Source: Treponema sp.
GTDB taxonomy: Bacteria; Spirochaetota; Spirochaetia; Treponematales; Breznakiellaceae
Length of the DNA: 14,386 nucleotides
Reading direction: 5' to 3'
NCBI GenBank assembly: GCA_031284105.1
Contig: JAITAN010000193.1
Span: 1 to 14,386 of the forward strand
The first letter of the stretch is position 1, and each line of letters starts with the position of its first letter. Shown here piece by piece: positions 1 through 6,588 of this stretch. A program made the position numbers and the translations under genes. The notes beneath the pieces were generated by a model that was given only the letters and a program-made list of their open reading frames with translations, did not search any database and was not told the origin of the DNA.

Positions 1-80
1 TCAGGGATTCTTGAGCATACCCCTGCTGCAAGAGCCGCAAGGACATGAAGATAATCCACAGCCATACGTTCTTTGAGCAT
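1..80 (-). CDS. Possible start of an unrecognised gene, cut by the left edge
   Basis: An open minus-strand frame runs off the left edge. It starts at an ATG at 80 or, in the same frame, at 65. From the second ATG it encodes a short hydrophobic stretch (YLHVLAALAAGVC) that could be a signal peptide with a lipobox-like Cys. It lies 26 bases downstream of the Ig-like lipoprotein gene on the same strand, so it could be the next gene of that unit. No good ribosome binding site is seen before either ATG and the fragment is too short to assign. It may simply be non-coding. Confidence 0.2.
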   Translation of the reverse strand, partial: MLKERMAVDYLHVLAALAAGVCSRIP

Positions 81-106
81 CCGGCAAGAGAGCGGACAGG
101 CACGTT

Positions 107-583
107 TTAGTTCCACTTAATATCTATGGAGACGGCTGTCTCGTCCGGCTCGGGGGTGCTTCCTCCCGTTCCCGAGCTTCCTGTATCGTCCCGGACGATG
201 ACGGTATACCGTGCGCTCAGGCTTCCATAGTTTACGATAATGGCTATAGGCCCGGGAGTTCTAAAGGGATAGGGGTCGTCATTAACGAGGGTGGCAACGC
301 GGGTGGCATCGGCATCTTCCAGCCAGATTTCGGTTTTATTCAAGGCGATCTTTTGGGTATCGCCGCTGTCATAGACCACAAACACCGAAAGGTGTTTTTC
401 TGTTCTGGCAAAGGAGGAATTCACCTTGTATTCCCGATAAGCCGGTACCGGAAAAAGCGACTGGGAAATCAAGGCTTTTTCCATCTCATCGGTATTAAAA
501 ATCGTGGGAGTACCCGCATCTCTACAGTTCGTAAAGGTCAACGCCAGTATGATAGGGAACATTATTCTTTGTATCGCTTTCAT
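107..583 (-). CDS. Small lipoprotein with a bacterial Ig-like domain
   Basis: 158 residues. Residues 1-20 form a signal peptide with a lipobox ending in Cys20 (LTFTNC), so the mature protein should be lipid-anchored and exported. Residues about 55-135 resemble a bacterial Ig-like (Big_3-type) repeat: a segment of the type 'V.YDSGDTQKIAL' comes first and the unit closes with a strand pattern like 'IIVNYGSLSARYTVIV'. The tail is a low-complexity Gly/Ser/Thr/Pro linker (about 136-147) followed by a short end. The start is supported by AAGGAG at 590-595, six bases before the ATG. A TATAAT-type promoter lies at 671-699, and a 12-bp hairpin occupies the leader. The function is unknown; structural or adhesive roles are usual for such domains but are not shown here. 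The gene is very likely real. Confidence 0.75.
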   Translation of the reverse strand: MKAIQRIMFPIILALTFTNCRDAGTPTIFNTDEMEKALISQSLFPVPAYREYKVNSSFARTEKHLSVFVVYDSGDTQKIALNKTEIWLEDADATRVATLVNDDPYPFRTPGPIAIIVNYGSLSARYTVIVRDDTGSSGTGGSTPEPDETAVSIDIKWN

Positions 584-605
584 CTCATTCTCCTTTTTAC
601 AACAT

Positions 606-640
606 TACACAACCCGCGGCAACGCCCGGCGGGTTGTGTA
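606..640 (-). repeat. 12-bp inverted repeat in the lipoprotein leader
   Basis: The arms TACACAACCCGC (606-617) and GCGGGTTGTGTA (629-640) are perfectly complementary around an 11-base loop. There is no T-run on either side, so it is not a classical terminator. It sits between the predicted promoter and the ribosome binding site of the minus-strand lipoprotein, where it could stabilise the mRNA or affect translation (inference). Confidence 0.5.
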
Positions 641-670
641 TGCCTCTCAATGAACCGTGTAAATAAAATC

Positions 671-699
671 ATTATACCATTTATTTAAACCAATGACTA
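671..699 (-). promoter_or_regulatory. Predicted sigma-70 promoter of the Ig-like lipoprotein
   Basis: On the minus strand TATAAT lies at 676-671, exactly 17 bp downstream of TAGTCA at 699-694 (four of six bases match TTGACA). It faces the lipoprotein gene that starts at 583. Transcription would start near 664 and include the 606-640 hairpin in the leader. Seen by eye only. Confidence 0.5.
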
Positions 700-721
700 G
701 CCGCTCCCAAAAAGCTGCTAT

Positions 722-734
722 CAGGTCTGACCTG
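722..734. repeat. Dispersed palindrome CAGGTC-T-GACCTG, copy 1
   Basis: Thirteen bases, CAGGTCTGACCTG, with dyad symmetry around the central T. The 11-base core AGGTCTGACCT recurs at 1304 (with a final base pair change), in the array at 7993-8098, at 8153, 8171 and 11431. All are outside recognised genes. Confidence 0.6.
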
Positions 735-1027
735 TCAGCCCTGTATGGTTTACGTAAACAACATTCACCATTACACATAGTAGCATACTATATCACAACG
801 TGAAAGTCGAGATAGTGGAATTTTTCATAAATTTTTACGATTTTTCACGCATATCCTGCGCTTTGCGGACAGTAGCGCGCGCCCGGGAATGATTGCGTTA
901 TTGTTAGGATTGTTTCCGTGTTCGAGGGGAATGCGGCGGCGCGGGCTTTACCCTGTATTCCACCCCTTTTTGCGCGCGGAAAGGGGCATAAAATCTCCAC
1001 AAGTTGTTCACATGGGCTATAACGGGC

Positions 1028-1115
1028 GGGGGAGTTTACTACACGCTTCGGGGGAGTTTACTACACGTATCGGGGGAGTTTACTACACGCGTTGATGGAG
1101 TTTGCTACACGAATC
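1028..1115 (+). repeat. 22-bp tandem array, four copies
   Basis: The unit is GGGGGAGTTTACTACACG followed by four variable bases. Copies start at 1028, 1050, 1072 and 1094 with an exact period of 22. The last copy is degenerate (ATGGAGTTTGCTACACG). The unit has no obvious dyad symmetry, unlike the 19-bp and 23-bp arrays elsewhere in the window. The period is not a multiple of three, so it is not a protein repeat. The function is unknown. Confidence 0.85.
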
Positions 1116-1131
1116 GAATGTTTTGCACAAG

Positions 1132-1218
1132 TCAACTTATTATTACATAATAAGTTATACTCCGTTTTTTAGGGTGCAGAATTATAAGAATTATAAGAAT
1201 TATAAAGAAGCGTTTCAT
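1132..1218 (-). pseudogene. Possible signal-peptide remnant with a 9-bp repeat
   Basis: A 28-codon minus-strand frame begins MKRFFIILIILIIL and ends shortly after at a stop. Its DNA contains three in-frame copies of a 9-bp unit (1180-1206; AATTATAAG on the plus strand) that encode the repeated IIL. The first 12 bases, ATGAAACGCTTC, are identical to the start of the solute-binding lipoprotein at 2270, which also continues into 9-bp in-frame repeats. There is no Shine-Dalgarno sequence and no mature domain. It may be a truncated secretion signal left from a lost gene, or chance. Low confidence. Confidence 0.25.
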
Positions 1219-1303
1219 TTTATAAAAGGAAAAAAGAAGAAAACCCATGTGCCAAGATGCGTTTCCCACCATAAAGCGCGCTTTCGGCGCGTTGGAATAC
1301 CGG

Positions 1304-1314
1304 AGGTCTGACCT
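1304..1314. repeat. Dispersed palindrome AGGTC-T-GACCT, copy 2
   Basis: The core AGGTCTGACCT occurs here in a gene-free stretch, far from the main array at 7993. It is preceded by CGG, and the next bases (TGAAAAAG) do not match the spacers of the array, so the palindrome itself is the shared unit. Confidence 0.6.
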
Positions 1315-1475
1315 TGAAAAAGTTCTGGAAGAGGAGAGTTCAAAAGTTACATGAGGAGAAGTGTAATCCGCTTTAGACGAGCAAAGCGATGAGGGGAAAG
1401 GAACTGTATCAAAAAACTCTACCGGAAGGCGCCTTGCCCCAAAACCGCCGTCGTGTGCACGCCGCTGCCCGCGCT

Positions 1476-2270
1476 TCAAAGACCCCACCGCGCCGAAAGC
1501 TCGGATATGGTGCCGTCAGCCTGCATACTATCAAGAAGCGACTCAAGATAGGCGGCGAGCTTGTCATCGGATAGTTTGACCGCGATGCCATAGGGCTGAG
1601 GGGAGAAACTGTGGTCAAGAATACGGGTGCCGCTATCGACAAAGCTTGTCAGAAGGGATTGGTCGTTGCCGATAGCGTCCACCTTGCCCGTAAGGAGGGC
1701 TGCCATAAGTTCATTGTGGCTTCCATATTCAGCGTAATTCAAGCTTATACCGATTCTGCGCGCCTCTTCTTCAAACGCGTTTCTGGTGGTCGTCATTGTT
1801 ACCACGCCGACGCGTTTTCCGTCAAGGGCTTCCATGGTGTCTATGCCGGAATCCTTTTTTACCATAACGCCCACTCCATCAACATAGTAGGGCGATGTAA
1901 AGCGGGAGGACTTCTTACGTTCTTCCGAAATGGTAATTCCGGCTATGAGGCTGTCGATTTCGCCGTTATCCAGAAGAACGAACATAACGCGCGGGGAAAC
2001 CGGTACAAAACGGACTGCTTTTTCGTCTCCTAAAATATCTTTCGCTATGAGCCGCGCCAAATCTATCTCAAACCCTTCCGGTTCGGAAGACCCCGCTTCA
2101 AGATAGCTGAATTTCTTCATGTCTGCCGAGATGCCGACTCTAAAAACGCCGCGCTTTTGTATTGCCCGTATCTGGGCGGATTTTGAAAGCGGTTCATCAC
2201 AACTGGAAAAAAGGATTGCTGCTATAGTGAAAAAAGTAAAAAAAGTGAAAAAGGTCAGGAAGCGTTTCAT
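1476..2270 (-). CDS. Amino-acid-type ABC solute-binding lipoprotein
   Basis: 264 residues, the usual length for the family. The signal peptide carries an unusual triple FFT repeat (residues 7-15) and ends in the lipobox LFSSC with Cys24. Residues about 33-262 are a SBP_bac_3 (family 3, GlnH/HisJ-like) fold. Its hallmarks are the opening 'IQKRGVFRVGISAD' (about 37-50), 'GFEIDLARLIAKDI', 'IAGITISEERKK' with the following 'FTSPYY', and the second-lobe entry 'LDGKRVGVV'. Such proteins bind an amino acid or similar small ligand outside the inner membrane and hand it to an ABC permease or to a sensor. No permease or ATPase gene follows on this strand. The gene is divergent from the hybrid kinase at 2453, whose sensor contains the same fold, so it may feed signalling rather than transport (inference). 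The ATG at 2270 has only a weak ribosome binding site, but the signal peptide supports it. The ligand is unknown. Confidence 0.85.
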   Translation of the reverse strand: MKRFLTFFTFFTFFTIAAILFSSCDEPLSKSAQIRAIQKRGVFRVGISADMKKFSYLEAGSSEPEGFEIDLARLIAKDILGDEKAVRFVPVSPRVMFVLLDNGEIDSLIAGITISEERKKSSRFTSPYYVDGVGVMVKKDSGIDTMEALDGKRVGVVTMTTTRNAFEEEARRIGISLNYAEYGSHNELMAALLTGKVDAIGNDQSLLTSFVDSGTRILDHSFSPQPYGIAVKLSDDKLAAYLESLLDSMQADGTISELSARWGL

Positions 2271-2407
2271 GCGCGGAGTTTAGCACTTTTGTAGAAACAT
2301 TACAACCGGCTACTGTAAAGCCCAAGTTCTTATCTGTAAAGGATTAAGGGGCAACGAAAAGATTGGTAAACATATGAAACGTCTATGGCGGCTCACAAGA
2401 AGATGGA

Positions 2408-2435
2408 TTGCATATTATTAGGAAGAATATATACT
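2408..2435 (+). promoter_or_regulatory. Predicted promoter of the hybrid histidine kinase
   Basis: TTGCAT at 2408-2413 and TATACT at 2430-2435 are separated by 16 bp and face the kinase gene that starts at 2453. The AAGGG at 2443-2447 is a modest ribosome binding site five bases before the ATG. The -35 box matches poorly, so this is tentative. Confidence 0.35.
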
Positions 2436-2452
2436 AAATCAAAAGGGTTTTT

Positions 2453-5400
2453 ATGAAATTAAAAAGCGGCTATTTATTAGCGGTTACTTATTTTTTCTTT
2501 ATAGGTTGTACGGCGGAACAGCCGTCTCTTGCGGAAACCGGTCGCGTTAGTACGTTTCACGACATAGCCGGCATAACCGATGAAGAAATACGCGCCATTG
2601 AGAGTATGCGGGATAAGACCTTTATCTATGGGACGATACCCGGAGAAGAGGCTTTTTACGCTGCGGACGGAACGTCTTCGGTAGAAGGATATGCGGCCCT
2701 ATTCTGCAAGTGGCTTTCCGATCTTTTCGGCATGACTTTTACGCCGAAACTATACACGACACAGGAAGTGCTGGCGGCCGGACTTGCCGATACAACCATC
2801 AGCTTTGCCGGTACTCTTCCGCAGGGAAACGCGGGTCAGGGTATGCTTTCGACCAAGCCTCTGGTGCTTCGTACCAGTCTTTCTCTGGTAACGGGGGATG
2901 CCGAGCTTAAACCCATTATTTCGGCATTGCAAAAATACATTGACAGCGCCTCGATGGATGAAAAAGACAGTACGGGTGTGGCGCACCAAGTTACCAACCT
3001 GTACAACAAAGGCATCAAAGATTACCGGCGCCACGAGTTCTTCAGCCGTCTCAGCAAGGAAGAGCGGGAATACGTCAGCATACACCAAAATCCCAGCGCC
3101 ATTATTCCCATAGGTACGCGCTACGACAATTATCCCATCTCGTTCTACAATGAGGAAGAGAACCAATGGCAGGGTATTTCCTTGGATATTTTTCGCGAGA
3201 TCGAGGAACTTACGGGCATGACGTTTCGTACCGCGAATAAAAAGTCCGATGAATGGTTTATGATTGCGGATATGCTTGAAAGCGGGCGTCTGTCCATGGT
3301 GGACGAGTTTGGACATTCTGCGGAAAGGGAAGGGCGGTTTCTGTGGGCCGGCGTTCCCTATCAGACCGATCATTACGCGCTTATTTCCAGAATGGACCGC
3401 GCCGATGTCAGCATAAACGAGGTGCCGTATAAAAAAGTGGGACTTATCGCAAACTCCCTATACCGCACGGTATTCTTCAACCTATTTCCGGGACAGCAGC
3501 ATACCAAAGATTTTATTACCATGTCAGAAGGCGTCAATGCGCTGGAAAAAGGCGAGATAGACCTGCTTATGGTAACCGTGAACCTGCTCCTTATGGTCAT
3601 CAATTACGAGGAACGGTCCGGCTTCAAGGCAAATCTCATACTCGATCCCCATGAGACCTTTTTCTGTTTTAATAAAAACGAGGAGATCCTCTGTTCAATC
3701 ATCAACAAGGCGCAGGCTTTCATTAATGCGGACAAGATAGTCGACCGCTGGACCCATCGCGTCTTTGATTACCGCAGCAAGATGAGCCGCATACAGGTAC
3801 TATACCTTGCGGGTATTTTGGTGCTTTCTCTTGTCATCCTGATTATGCTTATCATCATGCAGTTCCGAAGCAAGCGGGAACATCGGAATCTTGAAGTTCT
3901 GGTACAGAAGCGCACCGCCGAGTTACAGGTACAGACCGAGCTGGCGCGTTCCGCATCTCAAGCGAAGAGCCAGTTTCTTGCTTCAATGAGCCACGAGATC
4001 CGTACCCCGATGAACGCCATCATCGGCATGAGCGACCTTATGCGTACGGACAACCTTGACGAAGTGCAGATCAGTTACTTTAATGACATCAAGAAAATGG
4101 CGAAATCCCTCCTTCAGATCATCAACGATATACTTGATTTTTCCAAGATCGAAGCGGGCAAACTGGAACTCATACCGGTGCATTATAATATCATCGGCTT
4201 ATACGATAATATCGTGTCCATGAGCAAATATACGGCGGGCGTGAAAGAACTGGACTTCCGTCATTCTTTCGACACATCCATACCGGACGCGCTTTTCGGC
4301 GATGAGATACGGGTACGCCAGATCATCACCAATATCGTGAATAACGCCATAAAGTACACCCGTGCGGGGTTTGTCTCTCTGGATATGAAACGTATATGCA
4401 AAAGCAACGGAGACTCCATTCAAATTACGGTGCGGGATTCGGGTATAGGTATCAAGAAAGAGGATTTCCCAAAACTATTCGGTACATTCCAGCAGCTTGA
4501 CAGCGAGAAAAACCGCGGCGTCGTTGGTACGGGACTGGGGCTTTCTATCTCCAAAAATCTCGTTTCTTTAATGCATGGCGAAATCGCTTTTGACAGCGAG
4601 TACGGCAAAGGATCGACTTTTATTATAACCCTGCCCTTGGTCGAGGGTGATTCGAATAAAATCGAGCAAAAAGAGATCAATGAGCGGGTAACCGCAAAAG
4701 ACGGCGTGCGTGTGCTTGTGGTAGACGATAATTCCATTAACTTGACCGTGGCATTGGGTTTTCTCGGTACACACAGTATTTTCCCCGATACGGCCTTAAA
4801 CGGGTTTGAGGCGCTTGAAAAGGTAAAGGCAAAGCGCTATGACCTCGTGTTCATGGATCACATGATGCCCGGCATGGACGGGGTTGAGGCAACGAAGCGT
4901 ATCCGCGGATTAGGCGGTGAATTCAGAACGCTGCCCATCATCGCCCTGAGCGCCAACGCGGTGTCCGGCGCGCATGAAACTTTCCTTGCAGCGGGCATGG
5001 ACGACTTCATATCAAAGCCCATCGAGGCTGTCCAGCTTAACGCCGTGCTTCTTAAATACCTGCCGCCTGAAAAGATAACCATATCCAAATCCGGCGAGGA
5101 GAAGGATGGTCCTGAAAACGCGCTCCTTGATGAGCTTGCCCATATAGAAAGCCTTGATGTAAAGGCCGGTCTTTCCCACGTTGGCAGCAATAAGTCGGCG
5201 TATATCCAGATACTGCGCCAGTTCTGTGCGGAATTTGAATCCTATATAACGGATATCAAGCGTTTTTGGGCAGGGGAGAATTGGGTGGAATACGGTATAC
5301 GGCTTCATGCAATGAAGGGCGTCTTTGCTAATATCGGCGTTGAATCGATCTCAAAATGGGCGTATACGTTAGAATACGCCTCGAAGCACGGCGACTCTGC

Positions 5401-5728
5401 TCTGTGCAAGAATGAGACGGAGGCTATCTGCGAGGCGATGTATGCGTTCAGGGAAAAACTCTTGAAAACCTCGCTTATGGACAAGGGTGAGCAGAGGGAA
5501 CTGGCGCCTATAAGCGAGGAAATCCTATTGGAGAAACTCAATGCGGTTATAGAAGCCTGTAAGCAGGGCAGGACCGATGCCGCGGACAAACTCGGCGAGG
5601 AATTGTCCGCGTCTACATTCAGCGGGGAAGTCGATCCGCTGATAGCCGAACTTTGCGATCTTCTCATGTACCTAGACTATGGCGTGGCTATAAACAAGGT
5701 GAATGAGATAAAAGAAAAGGTACTGTGA
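2453..5728 (+). CDS. Hybrid sensor histidine kinase (SBP-like sensors, HisKA, HATPase, receiver, Hpt)
   Basis: 1091 residues. A signal segment with a possible lipobox (FFFIGC, Cys19) leads into an extracytoplasmic sensor. Residues about 45-165 look like a shortened SBP_bac_3 domain, and about 205-440 like a fuller one. A single membrane helix at 449-470 is followed by a coiled linker (about 471-505). The kinase core has the H-box SHEIRTP with His514, an N-box around Asn627-Asn631, DSGIGI with Asp662, and GTGLGLSIS (692-700). The receiver (751-870) has the acidic pair Asp758-Asp759, phospho-acceptor Asp802 (VFMDHMMPGMDG) and Lys855. The C-terminal Hpt domain has His952 in RLHAMKG. All catalytic residues are present, so a full His-Asp-His phosphorelay is expected. 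No intact separate response regulator is visible nearby, only a receiver remnant at about 6400-6560. The divergent solute-binding lipoprotein may be a ligand-presenting partner (inference). Confidence 0.93.
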   Translation: MKLKSGYLLAVTYFFFIGCTAEQPSLAETGRVSTFHDIAGITDEEIRAIESMRDKTFIYGTIPGEEAFYAADGTSSVEGYAALFCKWLSDLFGMTFTPKLYTTQEVLAAGLADTTISFAGTLPQGNAGQGMLSTKPLVLRTSLSLVTGDAELKPIISALQKYIDSASMDEKDSTGVAHQVTNLYNKGIKDYRRHEFFSRLSKEEREYVSIHQNPSAIIPIGTRYDNYPISFYNEEENQWQGISLDIFREIEELTGMTFRTANKKSDEWFMIADMLESGRLSMVDEFGHSAEREGRFLWAGVPYQTDHYALISRMDRADVSINEVPYKKVGLIANSLYRTVFFNLFPGQQHTKDFITMSEGVNALEKGEIDLLMVTVNLLLMVINYEERSGFKANLILDPHETFFCFNKNEEILCSIINKAQAFINADKIVDRWTHRVFDYRSKMSRIQVLYLAGILVLSLVILIMLIIMQFRSKREHRNLEVLVQKRTAELQVQTELARSASQAKSQFLASMSHEIRTPMNAIIGMSDLMRTDNLDEVQISYFNDIKKMAKSLLQIINDILDFSKIEAGKLELIPVHYNIIGLYDNIVSMSKYTAGVKELDFRHSFDTSIPDALFGDEIRVRQIITNIVNNAIKYTRAGFVSLDMKRICKSNGDSIQITVRDSGIGIKKEDFPKLFGTFQQLDSEKNRGVVGTGLGLSISKNLVSLMHGEIAFDSEYGKGSTFIITLPLVEGDSNKIEQKEINERVTAKDGVRVLVVDDNSINLTVALGFLGTHSIFPDTALNGFEALEKVKAKRYDLVFMDHMMPGMDGVEATKRIRGLGGEFRTLPIIALSANAVSGAHETFLAAGMDDFISKPIEAVQLNAVLLKYLPPEKITISKSGEEKDGPENALLDELAHIESLDVKAGLSHVGSNKSAYIQILRQFCAEFESYITDIKRFWAGENWVEYGIRLHAMKGVFANIGVESISKWAYTLEYASKHGDSALCKNETEAICEAMYAFREKLLKTSLMDKGEQRELAPISEEILLEKLNAVIEACKQGRTDAADKLGEELSASTFSGEVDPLIAELCDLLMYLDYGVAINKVNEIKEKVL

Positions 5729-6001
5729 ACCAATGATGCGGGTATTCGTCAAAAGCATAGCCGCTTTAGGGTTTTGCTACCGTACCCATCATGCCTGACC
5801 CCTTCGGCATATCGCGGCCCAAAATCTTTACCGCCACCTTGCGGGGAAAAGGGTTAGCAGAGATATGAATCTCGATGGAACACTGTTGATTGAAGTATAA
5901 AGCCCTATTGACCTGTATCGGGCGCTAATCATGCGGGTCTTCCGCCGCCCCCCAATCTGCGGCATATATGCCGGCCGCCTCACGGAAGCCGCATTGCCCC
6001 G

Positions 6002-6139
6002 GGTAGGAACCGCATCCGATTCTAGGCTGGAACTGCATCCGGTTCTAGGCTGGAACCGCATCCGGTTCTAGGCTGGAACTGTTACCGGTTCTAGGCTGGA
6101 ACTGCATCCGGTTCTAGGCTGGAACTGTTACCGGTGTTA
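6002..6139 (+). repeat. 23-bp tandem array of small hairpins, six copies
   Basis: Six units with an exact 23-bp period start at 6002, 6025, 6048, 6071, 6094 and 6117. A typical unit starts GGCTGGAACTG, continues with CATC or TTAC, then CGGTTCTA. In each full unit GAAC(C/T)G and CGGTTC can pair around a four-base loop; the C/T change keeps a G-C or G-U pair. Two loop types, GCATC and GTTAC, alternate between copies. The first and last units are degenerate. The period is not a multiple of three, so it is not a protein repeat. Confidence 0.85.
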
Positions 6140-6398
6140 GATACCGCCTCTACCGGCGGTCTCGGCGGCGTCATCCCTCCTTCACTCGGCATACGTGCGT
6201 ACCGGCGGCCGCGCCATTCCCGCGCCTTTGACCGCCGGTCTTAGAGGGCGAGCGTATCACGTAAACGGCAGTTAGATCGCTATCAATTGACCAAGCGGAC
6301 GTACTGGTGTATAGTAAATCTTTAGAGGCAGGTATACCGCAGGCGGTGTATTCAACATACGCTGCGGTCATGCGGCTGCATAAAAAGAAGGGTATTAG

Positions 6399-6562
6399 GC
6401 AGCGCAAAGTTGGCGCGGCAATACTCCCGTCATCTTTATGTCTTCCGAATCCAGTTTTAATGTTGTGAATAAGGCAGCCCGTCCCATGCCGGTCGGCTAT
6501 ATAAAAAAGCCTATTGAAAAAGAGCGGTTGATCGAAAGATAAACGCGGTAACCGGCGAATAA
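6399..6562 (+). pseudogene. Receiver-domain (response regulator) remnant, frameshifted
   Basis: From 6423 the frame reads TPVIFMSSES, and 22 residues later GYIKKPIEKERLIER before an in-frame TAA at 6540. The spacing from the PVIF strand to the Lys-Pro pair is the same as in CheY (28 residues from Val to Pro), so this is the beta4-alpha4-beta5-alpha5 part of a receiver. If one base is restored at 6539-6540 the reading continues INAVTGE to a TAA at 6560, 26 bases before the FIST start codon. Another stop (6396-6398) lies just upstream in the same frame. The phospho-acceptor half of the domain is not recognisable. A second open frame at 6265-6468 may hold more of the decayed gene. The intact ancestor probably formed an operon with the FIST gene (inference). 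Confidence 0.6.
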
Positions 6563-6588
6563 GGAAAAACAAACAAGAGGAGAGAGGG

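Larger units (their letters stand above)
584..1475. other. Gene-poor repeat-rich spacer
   Basis: About 890 bases without a convincing gene. It holds a leader hairpin (606-640), a promoter (671-699), two copies of the AGGTC-T-GACCT palindrome (722-734 and 1304-1314), a 22-bp tandem array (1028-1115), a 9-bp tandem repeat (1180-1206) and a short minus-strand ORF shaped like a signal peptide (1132-1218). The short plus-strand frames through the 22-bp array translate only the repeat and look spurious. No terminator with a T-run was seen for the minus-strand gene that ends at 1476. Confidence 0.6.
5729..6588. other. Gene-free region between kinase and FIST genes
   Basis: About 860 bases. Just after the kinase stop an imperfect inverted repeat (ATGATGCGGGTA at 5733-5744, partner TACCCATCAT about 40 bases on) has no T-run. 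A 23-bp tandem array fills 6002-6139, a GC-rich stretch follows to about 6260, and a broken receiver-domain reading frame occupies about 6399-6562. The open frames on the minus strand here are antisense to the remnant or to the array and show no family signature. Confidence 0.55.

Noticed and set aside
2374..2421. 15-codon ORF (MKRLWRLTRRWIAYY) in the kinase leader as a leader peptide
   Set aside because: It has no ribosome binding site, lies over the predicted -35 region of the kinase promoter, and has no attenuator structure after it.
6171..6572. Minus-strand ORF of 133 codons upstream of the FIST gene
   Set aside because: It is antisense to the receiver-domain remnant, whose motif spacing is convincing; the minus-strand translation has no recognisable domain.
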